DNA of 64,000 nt from Actinomycetota bacterium (GCA_009701715.1 WLJO01000004.1:38247-102246), one strand, 5' to 3'. Counted from the stretch's first letter, positions 55,393 to 64,000 are shown. A program made the numbers and translations. The notes: generated from the sequence alone by a model not told the origin.

Positions 55393-56775
55393 GTGCGCAG
55401 GTTAGCCATCGTCATCCTCTTGGCCACGCTGGCCGCCCCCGCGGCGCGGGCTTTCGCACAGGATGGCGGAACCACGGCCAATCAGGGCGCCGCGCCGGTG
55501 GACGTGTTCAAGGTCACCGGTCTCATCGATCCCGTCCTGGCTAACGGGATCGACAAGGCGATCGACCGGGCGGTCAAGAACGGGTCCCAGGCGCTCGTCA
55601 TCCAGATGAACTCCAAGGGGGCAGTGGTGAGCCGCGCCCGGATGGAGCGGCTTGCGCAGCACATCGCAACATCGGAGATCCCGGTTGCCATTTGGGTCGG
55701 CCCCTCGGGAGCCCGCGCCACAGGCCTTGCTGGACAGTTGCTCGGTGCCGCCGCAGCCACAGGTATGGCCGGCAAGACGAAGATCGGCAACTTCGGCGAA
55801 CCCCTCGCTCCTGCCGGGGTCACCCTGCAGCTCGGCGACGCCGCCCAGGAGTTGCGGGCGCGCACGGTTGGTTCCCAGGACGCACGCCAGCTCGGCCTGG
55901 TCCGGATCGGTAGCAAGGACCCGACGATCGAGATCGTCAAGAACATGATCGCGGGTCTCGACGGCCTCGAGTACAACGGGCGTGTCCTCGACACGGCCAT
56001 CGAGACCGTGCAGGGCGGCACCACGCAGCAGCAGCTCACCGGTGCCCGTTTCACGGATCTCGGGCTCACCGACCGGCTCTTCCACACCGTGGCGAGCCCG
56101 CCGATTGCCTACCTCCTCTTCATCACGGCGCTCGCGCTCTTGATCTTCGAGTTCTACACAGCGGGTGTGGGGCTTGCCGGACTTATCGGGGCCGGCTGCC
56201 TCGTACTCGGTTGCTACGGGCTCGGTGCACTCCCGGTGCGCGGCTGGGCAGTGGGCATGATCGTTGCTGCGATGCTGGTGAGCGCTGTGGACGTTCAGGT
56301 CGGCATTCCACGGTTCTGGACCGGGGTCGGCTTACTCGGAAATCTGGTCGGGGCCCTCTGGCTGTTCCGGGACGGGTTCATGCTGTCGTGGATCACGCTG
56401 TCGGTCGGCATGATCGCGATCGCTCTGACCTTCATCGTCGGCATGCCCTCGATGGTCCGCACCCGGTTCGCCACGCCGACCATCGGTCGGGAATGGATGA
56501 TCGGCGAGATGGGTGAGGCGGTCATCGCCGTGGACCCCGAGGGCATCGTGGAGGTGCGCGGAGCCCAGTGGCGAGCACGTGCCAACCGTGCCACGCCGGT
56601 CGGCAGGGGTGACAAGGTGCGCGTCGTCGCGATCGACGGTGTGACCCTCGAGGTGGAGCCCGAGACCGGCGGTGCTCGCGACTATCGAGAGCGTCGGCCC
56701 AAGACCGACGACGGGTTGGTCGACGCCGATCCCGTCGCCTCTGCCGAGTCAGCGTCTGCGAACGGGACCAACTGA
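55393..56775 (+). CDS. NfeD-family membrane protein with altered protease site
   Basis: A 460-residue protein with a signal peptide (MRRLAIVILLATLAAPAARA), an extracytoplasmic ClpP-like domain (about 36-225), about four to five membrane helices (about 238-360) and a C-terminal OB-fold domain (about 370-430). In active NfeD proteases the serine lies in an SAG segment after GARA. Here the region reads PSGARATGLAGQLLG, so that serine seems lost. NfeD proteins work with SPFH/stomatin partners in membrane quality control; none is encoded here. GTG 55393 has GGAGG upstream. selA follows after 4 nt. Confidence 0.85.
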   Translation: MRRLAIVILLATLAAPAARAFAQDGGTTANQGAAPVDVFKVTGLIDPVLANGIDKAIDRAVKNGSQALVIQMNSKGAVVSRARMERLAQHIATSEIPVAIWVGPSGARATGLAGQLLGAAAATGMAGKTKIGNFGEPLAPAGVTLQLGDAAQELRARTVGSQDARQLGLVRIGSKDPTIEIVKNMIAGLDGLEYNGRVLDTAIETVQGGTTQQQLTGARFTDLGLTDRLFHTVASPPIAYLLFITALALLIFEFYTAGVGLAGLIGAGCLVLGCYGLGALPVRGWAVGMIVAAMLVSAVDVQVGIPRFWTGVGLLGNLVGALWLFRDGFMLSWITLSVGMIAIALTFIVGMPSMVRTRFATPTIGREWMIGEMGEAVIAVDPEGIVEVRGAQWRARANRATPVGRGDKVRVVAIDGVTLEVEPETGGARDYRERRPKTDDGLVDADPVASAESASANGTN

Positions 56776-56779
56776 TCCC

Positions 56780-58033
56780 ATGAGCGCCTCCCGGCCACCG
56801 TCGGTGGACGCGCTCGCCCGTTCCCTCTCGTCCACCGGTCTGCCCCACGCCCTGCTGGTGGAGGTGGCGCGGGAGTCCATCGCCTCCGGCAACTGGGAGG
56901 TCGCCGCCGATCGTGCGGAACTCCTCGCCCGTTCGTTCCTGCAGCCAGTCATCAACGCGTCCGGGGTCCTGCTGCACACGAATCTCGGACGGGCACCGCT
57001 GCCGCACTCCGGTGACGGTCACGCGGTGAACCTCGAGTTCGACCTCGCCACCGGTCGGCGGGGCTCGCGTCAGGCGGCGGTCGGCGGCCTGCTCGCCCGG
57101 TTGTGCGGTGCGGAGGCAGCCGTGGTGGTGAACAACAACGCCGCCGCCGTCCTGCTCGTCGTGAGTGCCCTGGCCGAGGGTCGTGAGGTGCTGGTGTCCC
57201 GCGGCGAGAGCGTGGAGATCGGTGGCGGGTTCCGCGTCCCCGAGGTGATGGAGCAGTCCGGCGCGACGCTCGTCGACGTCGGAACCACCAACCGGACACG
57301 GGCGGAGGACTACCAACGGCGGGTGAGCGATCGAACCGCACTCATCCTCAAGATCCACCCGTCCAACTACCGCGTCGAGGGGTTTGTCGAGGAGGCAACG
57401 GTCAGTGACCTCGCGCCGATCGGTGTGCCGGTGGTCTCCGACATCGGGTCCGGTCTCGTGGATGCCTCCTGCCCGTGGATCTCCTCGGGTCCCCCGGCAT
57501 GGCTCGTCGGCGAACCGGCAGCGCGCCAGACACTTGCGGCCGGCGCATCGCTCGTCATGTTCAGCACCGACAAACTGTTCGGTGGGCCCCAGGCCGGCGT
57601 CATCGCCGGCAACGCAGCACTCATCGAGCGTTGTGCCCGACACCCGCTGATGCGGGCCCTTCGCCCGGGCGCGCTCGTGCTGTCCACACTGCAGGAGGTC
57701 GCCCTCGCCTATCTCCGTCGCGAGGCCGACCGCACGGTGCCGTTCTGGGCAATGGCCACAGCGCCAGCATCCGAGATCGAGCGCAGGGCCCGGGCGCTCC
57801 AGGTCGGCCGCGTGGTCGCGCTCGAGTCGCTGCCGGGCGCGGGTTCGCTGCCCGGGATGACGGTGCCGTCGTTCGGCATCGTGCTGGACGGCGACCGCTC
57901 CGAGCAACTGCGCCTCCACCGCCCGCCGGTCATCGCGCGCGTGCGCGAACAGCAGACCTATCTGGATCTGCGCACCGTCGCCCCGGAGGACGATCCCGTC
58001 GTCGCCCACGCCGTGGGCGCCCTCACACCGTGA
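56780..58033 (+). CDS. selA: L-seryl-tRNA(Sec) selenium transferase
   Basis: Converts seryl-tRNA(Sec) to selenocysteinyl-tRNA(Sec) with selenophosphate, as a large PLP-dependent ring. A 417-residue protein with INASGVLLHTNLGRAPL, NNNAAAVLL, EIGGGFRVPEVM, KIHPSNYRVEGF and the PLP lysine in FSTDKLFGGPQAG. Those segments are specific to SelA. ATG 56780 lies 4 nt after the nfeD stop. Its TGA stop is overlapped by the GTG of selB (GTGA), so the two are coupled. This supports real selenocysteine use in the genome. Confidence 0.96.
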   Translation: MSASRPPSVDALARSLSSTGLPHALLVEVARESIASGNWEVAADRAELLARSFLQPVINASGVLLHTNLGRAPLPHSGDGHAVNLEFDLATGRRGSRQAAVGGLLARLCGAEAAVVVNNNAAAVLLVVSALAEGREVLVSRGESVEIGGGFRVPEVMEQSGATLVDVGTTNRTRAEDYQRRVSDRTALILKIHPSNYRVEGFVEEATVSDLAPIGVPVVSDIGSGLVDASCPWISSGPPAWLVGEPAARQTLAAGASLVMFSTDKLFGGPQAGVIAGNAALIERCARHPLMRALRPGALVLSTLQEVALAYLRREADRTVPFWAMATAPASEIERRARALQVGRVVALESLPGAGSLPGMTVPSFGIVLDGDRSEQLRLHRPPVIARVREQQTYLDLRTVAPEDDPVVAHAVGALTP

Positions 58034-59772
58034 CCCCCGCGCAACCCGTCGTGCGCGTGGTTGCCACCGCTGGCCACGTGGACCACGGGAAGTCGTCGCT
58101 CGTGCTCGCGCTCACCGGTACCGACCCGGACCGGTTCGAGGAGGAGAAGCGCCGGGGCCTCACGATCGACCTGGGATTCGCGCACACAGCGCTGCCCTCG
58201 GGCGCCGGCATCGCGTTCGTGGACGTGCCGGGCCACGTGCGCTTCTTGCGCAACATGCTTGCCGGCGTCGGGGCCGTTGATGCGTGCCTCTTCGTCGTCG
58301 CTGCCACCGAGGGATGGAAGCCCCAGAGCGAGGAGCATCTTCGGATCCTTCAGTTGCTGGGCATCCGGCACGGTGTGATTGCCCTCACCAAGGTTGACGC
58401 CGTGGACGACGAGTGGCTCGAGGTGGCCACGATGGACGTACTCGACCACGTTCGTGGCACGTTCCTGGAGTCGGCACCGATCGTGCCGGTCTCGTCGGTG
58501 ACGGGTGCTGGGGTGGAGGAACTGCGTGCGGCCCTGGATCTCTTCGTGGCCGGGACGTCGACAGCAATAGACATTGGTCGCCCACGTCTCTGGGTGGATC
58601 GAGTCTTTGCCGCCCGCGGTTCGGGAACGGTCGTCACGGGAACGCTGATTGGTGGGGCTCTCGCGGCGGGGGACCATGTGGAGGTACTGGGTGAGTCAGG
58701 CACGCACGCGGTCCGGATCCGGTCGATCCAGACCCTCGGCCACACGGTCGATCGGGTAGATCCCGGCCAGCGCGTCGCCCTCAATCTCGTTGGGGTCGAG
58801 CACACGCAGCTTCGTCGCGGGGACTGCGTGATCCAGATGGCGCGTTGGCGCCCGACAGTCCGGTTCGACGCGTCGCTCAGCGTGCTCGACGCACTCGACC
58901 ACCGCGTGTCGAGGAGAGGCGCGCACGTGGCCTATGTCGGCTCCGGCGAGTTCCCGGTCCGGGTGCGCATCCTCGGCAGCGAGACGCTTGGCCCGGGTGA
59001 CGAGGGTCTCGTCCGGATTCATGTGGCCCAGCATCTGGCGCTTCTCCCGGGAGACCGGTTCATCCTGCGCGAAGCCGGGCGGAACGAGACGGTCGGTGGG
59101 GGTGAGGTCCTCGATATCGCACCGGTTCGCCCCGCATCGAAAGCCCGGCCGGACCGGTCCGTCGACCGTGTCGTCGCCGAGCAGGAATGGATTGATGCCG
59201 ATGAGTTAGAGGCCCTCACCGGTGTGCGCCGCGACGCAACTGTGGGTCGGTGGGTCGTTGCGCCGGGCGGGGTCGACCGCATGCTCGAACAGCTTCGGAG
59301 CGACGTGCAGGAATGTGGCGTGCTCGGTCTCGATATCGCCGTACTCGACGAGCGGCAGCGTGCCGTGTTGTCTCTTGCGCCGGAACTCGAGGTTGATGCA
59401 GGACGTGTTCGGCCGGCCGCACAGGCCGATCCGCTGGCGGATCACCCGTTCCTTGTCGAGGCACGCGGGGGCGGCCTCACCCCTCCGTCCCCCGATGGCG
59501 TTGACCGGGCTGTGCTTCGCGAACTAGTTCGACGCGGGCTGCTCGTCGAGCGGGACGGCGTGTACTTCCACATCGCCGCCATCGGCACTGCTATCGGCGC
59601 GGCTGTCCGCCTGTTGAGCGAACACCCAGACGGGTTCACCGTCGCCCAGTTCCGCGATGCCACAGCGACAACCAGAAAATTCGTGTTGCCCCTCCTGGGC
59701 GAGTTGGATGCCCGGGGGATGACGCGCCGCCGTGACGAACTTCGGATCGGCGGCCCGCGACTGCCCGGTTAG
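58030..59772 (+). CDS. selB: Selenocysteine-specific translation elongation factor
   Basis: GTPase that delivers selenocysteinyl-tRNA to UGA codons and binds the SECIS hairpin. The 580-residue protein has G1 GHVDHGKSSL, G3 DVPGHVRFLRN and G4 TKVD. EF-Tu-like domains 2 and 3 follow (RGSGTVVTGTLIGG), and C-terminal winged-helix repeats (about 390-575) recognise the SECIS RNA. Start GTG 58030 overlaps the selA stop. The UGA-containing arsC in this window is a natural client. Confidence 0.96.
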   Translation: MTPAQPVVRVVATAGHVDHGKSSLVLALTGTDPDRFEEEKRRGLTIDLGFAHTALPSGAGIAFVDVPGHVRFLRNMLAGVGAVDACLFVVAATEGWKPQSEEHLRILQLLGIRHGVIALTKVDAVDDEWLEVATMDVLDHVRGTFLESAPIVPVSSVTGAGVEELRAALDLFVAGTSTAIDIGRPRLWVDRVFAARGSGTVVTGTLIGGALAAGDHVEVLGESGTHAVRIRSIQTLGHTVDRVDPGQRVALNLVGVEHTQLRRGDCVIQMARWRPTVRFDASLSVLDALDHRVSRRGAHVAYVGSGEFPVRVRILGSETLGPGDEGLVRIHVAQHLALLPGDRFILREAGRNETVGGGEVLDIAPVRPASKARPDRSVDRVVAEQEWIDADELEALTGVRRDATVGRWVVAPGGVDRMLEQLRSDVQECGVLGLDIAVLDERQRAVLSLAPELEVDAGRVRPAAQADPLADHPFLVEARGGGLTPPSPDGVDRAVLRELVRRGLLVERDGVYFHIAAIGTAIGAAVRLLSEHPDGFTVAQFRDATATTRKFVLPLLGELDARGMTRRRDELRIGGPRLPG

Positions 59773-59805
59773 GGATACCAGCACACGTTGGTGCCGTCGT
59801 TGTAC

Positions 59806-60102
59806 TCAGCCAACGGCGGTGATGAGCAGCGACCGACGCTCATTCTCGGTCATGCCGCCCCAGATACCGAATGGCTCGCGGGTGTCCAGCGCGTAGTCCA
59901 AACAGGACCGCTGCACCGGGCAGCCCAGACAGATCGTCTTGGCCTGTGATTCGCGCCGCGCCCGTTCATCTCTCGATTCATGGTGCATTGGCGGATAAAA
60001 AGCCCGCGACTGCTCCCGGCCCTTGCAGGCGGCAGCACGAAGCCACGGCCGGTCCTCGGCGTCGCGCGCAACGAGAAGCATTCCTTCCACGACTTCCCCC
60101 AT
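59806..60102 (-). CDS. WhiB-family iron-sulfur regulator
   Basis: A 98-residue WhiB-like protein with four cluster cysteines (one in AAACKG, three in TICLGCPVQRSC) and the GIWGG turn followed by a basic C-terminus. These are actinobacterial transcription factors that bind a [4Fe-4S] cluster and partner with sigma factor. ATG 60102 gives the normal length. It is divergent from the CAP/SCP protein gene with about 280 nt between. Which WhiB type is not decided. Confidence 0.93.
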   Translation of the reverse strand: MGEVVEGMLLVARDAEDRPWLRAAACKGREQSRAFYPPMHHESRDERARRESQAKTICLGCPVQRSCLDYALDTREPFGIWGGMTENERRSLLITAVG

Positions 60103-60246
60103 CGTGTCGTTTCCCCCATCAGGGAAAATAGGTCTTTTGTCACGCTCGGAGCAACCCTGCGACCGAGGGAGTCCTGACGGGGGTGAAGGTGCTAGTAGTT
60201 CCGGCAGATCACCACTCCGAGTGGTGACCGCACCGAGAAGTGTTTT

Positions 60247-60260
60247 CACCACTTTTGGTG
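60247..60260. promoter_or_regulatory. Inverted repeat in the whiB/CAP intergenic region
   Basis: CACCA-CTTT-TGGTG is a perfect 5-bp inverted repeat in the divergent 280-nt promoter region. It is a possible operator for either gene; nothing else was recognised in this gap. Confidence 0.3.
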
Positions 60261-60382
60261 GCGTTTTGGCCGAACCGCGACTAGGGTCTTCCTCAAGGGA
60301 GACGGAGTGCTTCTTGAGATTTCCAACGCAGTGCGGTGGATCCATCGCTACATGGATGCACCGGAGAGGGATCGAGGCAGAC

Positions 60383-61627
60383 GTGGGCAGGTACCGGTGC
60401 CAAAAACTGATCGCGGGTGCTGTGGGCGTCGTCGCCGCAGTCCTCGCTGTGACCCCGGTTGCTACGGCAGCGCCGCTGGCAGCGCATGGGCTTTCTCCGA
60501 TGGGGGTAACCCTCCCAGACGCAGCCACCGCCGAGACGCAGCTACTCGACCTTCTCAACCAGGCTCGCGTCGATGCCGGTCTGCAGGCGCTGGTGCGGAT
60601 TCCGTCGTACGACCACTACGCCCGTGAGTGGTCCGGGTTCATGTCGACAGGTGGGTGCACCGAGCGAGACGGAACGAAGCTGTGCCACCGTCAGAACCTC
60701 GCAGTAATAGCCTCCCTTGCTGCCCCCAAGGGTTGGGCGCGTGCAGGCGAGAACGTTGGCACAGTCCCCGACGGCGGCACGGTCCTCTCCCTGCATAACG
60801 CCTTCATGAATTCGGCGTCGCACCGGGCGAACATCCTCCACGTGCAGTACAACGCCGTCGGAGTCGGTGTCACGTTCGACGCGAACGGAGCGCTGTTCGT
60901 CACGTTCGAGTTCATCGCAACCATAGGTGTCCCGAACTCCACCGGTCCCGTGGTCGGCTTCCCCGAGCCGCCGGCGGGTTCCAGCGAGGAGGACGCATTC
61001 GTCTTCTACCTGAACTTCCTTCGCCAACAGGCCGGCGTCCAGACGGTCACCCGCCAGGCAGTGCTCGATCGGGAGTCGGCGTACTGGAGCAATCGGATGC
61101 TCAGCGGGATTTGTATCGGCAGCAGCCTCTGCAACCGCAAGGATTCCCGGGACGTGGCCAAAGCGGCCGTCGGCTCGGGCAAGACGAAGTGGTGGGGTGG
61201 TGCCGTTGGACAGACCTATGCCACCGACACGAGCGCCCAGATCTCCCAGTTGACCCAGAACTCGGCAATGAGAGCCTTGCTGCTGCGCCCCGACGTCAAC
61301 CTCGTCGGAATCGGCTACTCGATCACCGCCGACGGAAAGCGACTCATCACGCTGATCCTGCTCAATGCACGCAACGCGGCAAGCTCCCTCCCGACGAGCG
61401 GTAACGGCTGTGGCTGGGTCACCTCCACCCTGCGGCAGCGTGCCAAGGGCCCCGAAGTGCGGGCCGCCCAGTGCGCGCTCGCGTCGAAGGGCGGCTGGAC
61501 CGGTCCCGTGGACGGCAGTTACAACAGCACATTCGCCAAGGCCATCAAGGTATTCCAGAAGTCGATGCGGCTGAGGGTGAACGGTACGCTTGACCCGAAG
61601 ACCCGCAAGGCACTCGGCGTCAGCTGA
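60383..61627 (+). CDS. Secreted CAP/SCP-domain protein with peptidoglycan-binding domain
   Basis: A 414-residue exported protein with a signal peptide (LIAGAVGVVAAVLAVTPVATA) and two CAP/SCP-like regions: about 45-190, with LLNQARVDAGLQALV and HRANILHVQYNAVGVGVT, and a shorter second one about 210-330. A C-terminal peptidoglycan-binding domain (about 345-412, GPEVRAAQCALASKGGW and VFQKSMRLRVNGTLDP) follows. It is likely cell-wall associated. GTG 60383 has GAGG upstream; ATG 60356 is an alternative, nine residues earlier. Confidence 0.85.
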   Translation: MGRYRCQKLIAGAVGVVAAVLAVTPVATAAPLAAHGLSPMGVTLPDAATAETQLLDLLNQARVDAGLQALVRIPSYDHYAREWSGFMSTGGCTERDGTKLCHRQNLAVIASLAAPKGWARAGENVGTVPDGGTVLSLHNAFMNSASHRANILHVQYNAVGVGVTFDANGALFVTFEFIATIGVPNSTGPVVGFPEPPAGSSEEDAFVFYLNFLRQQAGVQTVTRQAVLDRESAYWSNRMLSGICIGSSLCNRKDSRDVAKAAVGSGKTKWWGGAVGQTYATDTSAQISQLTQNSAMRALLLRPDVNLVGIGYSITADGKRLITLILLNARNAASSLPTSGNGCGWVTSTLRQRAKGPEVRAAQCALASKGGWTGPVDGSYNSTFAKAIKVFQKSMRLRVNGTLDPKTRKALGVS

Positions 61628-61664
61628 CCGCCCGGCCCGCAGGGCGTGCGGGCCCGCAAATCGC

Positions 61665-61670
61665 TAGCGT
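61665..61670 (+). promoter_or_regulatory. -10 box (TAGCGT) of fxsA
   Basis: TAGCGT ends 6 nt before GTG 61677. Confidence 0.45.
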
Positions 61671-61676
61671 GACGAC

Positions 61677-62129
61677 GTGGGCCTCGTCGTACTCCTGTTG
61701 ATCATCGGGGTACCGATCGCTGAGCTCTACGTGTTTGTGCAGATGAGCCACGCCGTCGGTTTCTTCGCCTCACTCGCCGTGCTGGCTGCCGTGTCGGTCG
61801 TCGGCGGTTGGATCGTCAGGCGTCAGGGCCTGCGTGTCTGGCGCCGCTTCAACGAGCAGGTTCGGCAGGGCTCGGTTCCCTCCAACGAGATTGTCGACGG
61901 GGCACTGCTGCTCCTTGCGGGTGCGCTGTTGCTCACGCCGGGTTTCATCACCGATGCGCTCGGCATCCTGCTGTTGCTGCCGCCGGTGCGCCTCGCCGTC
62001 AGGGCCTTCGTCAACCGGCGGGCCCGCCGTCGACGAATCGCAACCGCCACCTATTCCGGACCCTTGCCCCGCTCGGGCCCCTTCTCCCCACACGGCGTCA
62101 TCGACGTCGGATCGGACGACCGTGACTGA
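61677..62129 (+). CDS. fxsA: FxsA-family membrane protein
   Basis: A 150-residue integral membrane protein of the FxsA family, with about four helices (LVVLLLIIGVPIAELYVFV, then LAVLAAVSVVGGWIV, and the hairpin GALLLLAGALLLTPGFITD). GG and PGFITD are family hallmarks. In E. coli FxsA affects phage T7 exclusion; its basic role is unknown. GTG 61677. Its last 8 nt overlap the start of the NUDIX gene. Confidence 0.9.
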   Translation: MGLVVLLLIIGVPIAELYVFVQMSHAVGFFASLAVLAAVSVVGGWIVRRQGLRVWRRFNEQVRQGSVPSNEIVDGALLLLAGALLLTPGFITDALGILLLLPPVRLAVRAFVNRRARRRRIATATYSGPLPRSGPFSPHGVIDVGSDDRD

Positions 62130-62985
62130 CCGCCCCGAAGCCCTTGACTACGACCCGCACCGGGTGCCCACCCGGCCAGCGGCCACCGTCATGCTCGTGA
62201 GGGATGCGGCGGCGTCCGGTATCGAGGTATTCATGATGCGGCGCACCGCCGCAGCGGTGTTCGCGGCGAGCCAATATGTGTTCCCGGGCGGCAAGGTGGA
62301 CGACGCGGACCACGCGGTGAACATGGAGCCGTGGTGCGACGGGCGCACCGATGCTTCGTCGAGTGGACTGCTGCAGGTACCTGCCGGTGGTCTCAGCTTC
62401 TGGGTTGCCGCAATCCGCGAGTGCTTCGAGGAGGCCGGGGTGCTCCTCGCGCGAAATACGGCATCCGACGACATCATCTCGTTCGATGATGCATCGGTGG
62501 CTGCTCGCTTCTCGGCGTACCGCGACGAGATGAATGCAGGCCAACTGGACCTCGGCGACCTCTGCCGTCGCGAGGACCTTCGATTGATCACCGACGCGAT
62601 CGGGTACGTGAGCCACTGGATCACCCCAATCGGCCCGCCCCGCCGTTTCGATGCACGGTTCTTCATCGCACGTGCCCCTCAGGCTCAGGAGCCGCTCCAC
62701 GACGACAATGAAACGGTGGAGAGTCTCTGGGTGCGCCCGAGCGAGGCCCTCGACCGGTTCCGTGCCGGGAACCTCGCGATGTTCCCGCCGACGGCGGCGA
62801 ACCTCGAGTTCCTCGCCGACCACTCGAGCGCCGATGTTGCGCTCGCGTCGGCTGTAGCCCACGGGAAGACGCCCCCGGCAGTGCACCCGAAGGTGAAGGC
62901 GAACGACGACGGCAAGGTGGTGGTCACGCTGTTCCCGGGCGATGGTGGCTACGACGCAGCACCCGACTACGAGGTCATCGCCTAG
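62122..62985 (+). CDS. NUDIX hydrolase with insertion in the Nudix box
   Basis: A 287-residue NUDIX protein. The Nudix box is split: GGKVDDADHAV is separated from AAIRECFEEAGVLL by an insertion of about 35 residues, as in the NUDT19-like group, some members of which act on CoA derivatives. Catalytic glutamates of REXXEE are present. GTG 62122 overlaps the fxsA stop. Convergent with the mrp gene (4-nt overlap). Substrate unknown; a CoA-type substrate is possible. Confidence 0.88.
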   Translation: MTDRPEALDYDPHRVPTRPAATVMLVRDAAASGIEVFMMRRTAAAVFAASQYVFPGGKVDDADHAVNMEPWCDGRTDASSSGLLQVPAGGLSFWVAAIRECFEEAGVLLARNTASDDIISFDDASVAARFSAYRDEMNAGQLDLGDLCRREDLRLITDAIGYVSHWITPIGPPRRFDARFFIARAPQAQEPLHDDNETVESLWVRPSEALDRFRAGNLAMFPPTAANLEFLADHSSADVALASAVAHGKTPPAVHPKVKANDDGKVVVTLFPGDGGYDAAPDYEVIA

Positions 62986-64000
62986 GCGGTTGTGGCTGGC
63001 TTTCTGCCGAGCGTGAGCTCGATGGAATCAAGCATCCGTGCCGAGCAACCGGCGAGTGCGATGGGGGGAATCGTTTCGTTGACGAGGCGCTCGGCAAGCC
63101 TGCGGAAGGCGCGTGCCGCCTCGCCGTCGCCCTCGATTGCTACAGGGGCCCCAGAATCCCCACCGGCAGCAACTGCCGCCTCGAGCGGGATCTGGGCGAG
63201 CAGTTCGGCGCCGATGGTGTTGGCGAGCTCCTGACCCCCACCACGACCGAACAGCTCGTAGCGCTCGCCGTGGTCGCAGATGAACGCGCTCATGTTCTCC
63301 ACCACGCCCGCGACGCGGAGGAAGGAGCGACGGGCCATGTCGGCGGCCCGCACAGCGACCTTCTGCGCGGCGAGAGCCGGTGTGGTGACGATGAGCATGT
63401 CGGTACGCGGCAGCATGCGCGCCAGACCCATCTGCACGTCCCCGGTGCCCGGAGGCATGTCGATGAGCAGGTAGTCCAGTTGTCCCCAGCGCACGTCATT
63501 AAGGAACTGCTCGACGGCCTTGGTGAGCATCAGGCCACGCCACATGAGCGCCGTCTCTTCGTCGACGAGGAAGCCAGTGGAGACCACTTTCAGGGTTCCG
63601 GGCCCGATGCGGCGCTCGTTCGGGATGATCATCGGGCGGTCTGAGCCCTCTACCTTCTGGGCCTCGAGGCGATCGGACATGCCGAGCAGCCTCGGTACCG
63701 AGAAGCCCCAGATGTCCGCGTCGAGGACACCGACGGTGAAGCCACGGGAAGCGATTGCGGCCGCGAGGTTGACCGTCACCGACGACTTGCCGACACCGCC
63801 CTTGCCCGACGCGATCGCCAGGACACGGGTGTTGGCGGGAACAGCAGTGTCCGAGGCGTTCTCCTTGGCGTTCCAGCGCGCCTTGGTCATCACGGCGCTG
63901 CGCTCATCGGGGGTCATCTCGCCCCAGTCGATCTTCACTTTGGTGACACCGGGGTGAGCCCCCACGCGGGTCTCGACGTCTTTCTTGATCTGGGCGCGCA
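62982..64000 (-). CDS. Mrp/ApbC iron-sulfur cluster carrier ATPase (5' end outside window)
   Basis: P-loop ATPase of the Mrp/NBP35 family that holds and transfers Fe-S clusters. Walker A is ASGKGGVGKSSVTVN, with VLDADIWGFSVPRLLG, LLIDMPPGTGDVQMGLARM and a ENMSAFICDHGERY segment in the usual cluster-binding area. Only one cysteine of the usual CXXC is evident. The frame is open to base 64000; the visible N-terminal residues (RAQIKKDVETRVGAHPGVT) belong to the DUF59 domain, so the true start is to the right of the window. Confidence 0.92.
   Translation of the reverse strand, partial: RAQIKKDVETRVGAHPGVTKVKIDWGEMTPDERSAVMTKARWNAKENASDTAVPANTRVLAIASGKGGVGKSSVTVNLAAAIASRGFTVGVLDADIWGFSVPRLLGMSDRLEAQKVEGSDRPMIIPNERRIGPGTLKVVSTGFLVDEETALMWRGLMLTKAVEQFLNDVRWGQLDYLLIDMPPGTGDVQMGLARMLPRTDMLIVTTPALAAQKVAVRAADMARRSFLRVAGVVENMSAFICDHGERYELFGRGGGQELANTIGAELLAQIPLEAAVAAGGDSGAPVAIEGDGEAARAFRRLAERLVNETIPPIALAGCSARMLDSIELTLGRKPATTA

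Noticed and set aside
56000..60400. tRNA-Sec (selC) near selAB
   Set aside because: Looked for a long tRNA with anticodon TCA around selAB and in all gaps over 100 nt; none seen.

Overview
The window looks like a chromosomal segment of a high-GC Actinomycetota, most likely an Acidimicrobiia-type bacterium (inference). The supporting signs are a WhiB regulator, an acyl-CoA carboxylase with an epsilon subunit, a DUF222/HNH protein, an MhuD-type heme-degrading enzyme, tandem ArsA-type ATPases, and many genes with a TANNNT -10 box 6-9 nt before the start codon (leaderless mRNAs). Both edge genes are cut: msrA on the left and an Mrp/ApbC ATPase on the right. I see no prophage, CRISPR array or rRNA. 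Mobile DNA is limited to one transposase remnant.

The most notable signal is at 2956-3312. This is a complete ArsC-type arsenate reductase in which the catalytic cysteine codon (residue 12) is an in-frame TGA. A strong hairpin with the spacing and loop of a bacterial SECIS element follows immediately. The three arginines of the ArsC active site are in place, and the TGA sits exactly at the Cys12 position. The selenocysteine genes selA and selB lie in the same window (56780-59772), so this is read as a selenocysteine-containing ArsC. selC and selD were not found here.

Layout: 1-5167 holds msrA, a DUF559/AbiEi-like protein, a CaiB CoA-transferase divergent from the Sec-ArsC, and acyl-CoA carboxylase epsilon and beta subunits. 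5244-9562 holds a CopC/CopD membrane protein, dnaX and recR. 9829-17824 holds thiolase, two membrane Ser/Thr kinases, crotonyl-CoA carboxylase/reductase, methylmalonyl-CoA epimerase and an rRNA methyltransferase. 18063-27608 is one gene for a 3181-residue secreted modular protein. 27740-39209 holds a TetR regulator, a FEN-like nuclease, two serine tRNAs around tadA, a GGDEF/EAL protein, a P450, a cupredoxin lipoprotein, an MhuD-type enzyme coupled to cobT, two alpha/beta hydrolases and the DUF222/HNH protein. 39206-49170 holds ethylmalonyl-CoA mutase, a metalloprotease lipoprotein, aat, 3-hydroxybutyryl-CoA dehydrogenase, a cyclophilin, an MBL hydrolase, lysC and asd. 49234-50948 is a small decayed region with a lipoprotein, a truncated secreted-protein gene and a transposase remnant. 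50949-64000 holds MazG, a CoA-transferase, tRNA-Pro, a receiver protein, two ArsA ATPases, nfeD-selA-selB, whiB, a CAP/SCP secreted protein, fxsA, a NUDIX hydrolase and mrp.

Metabolically, thiolase, 3-hydroxybutyryl-CoA dehydrogenase, crotonyl-CoA carboxylase/reductase, epimerase, ethylmalonyl-CoA mutase and propionyl-CoA carboxylase beta/epsilon cover most of an ethylmalonyl-CoA (C2 assimilation) route, although they are scattered rather than in one operon.
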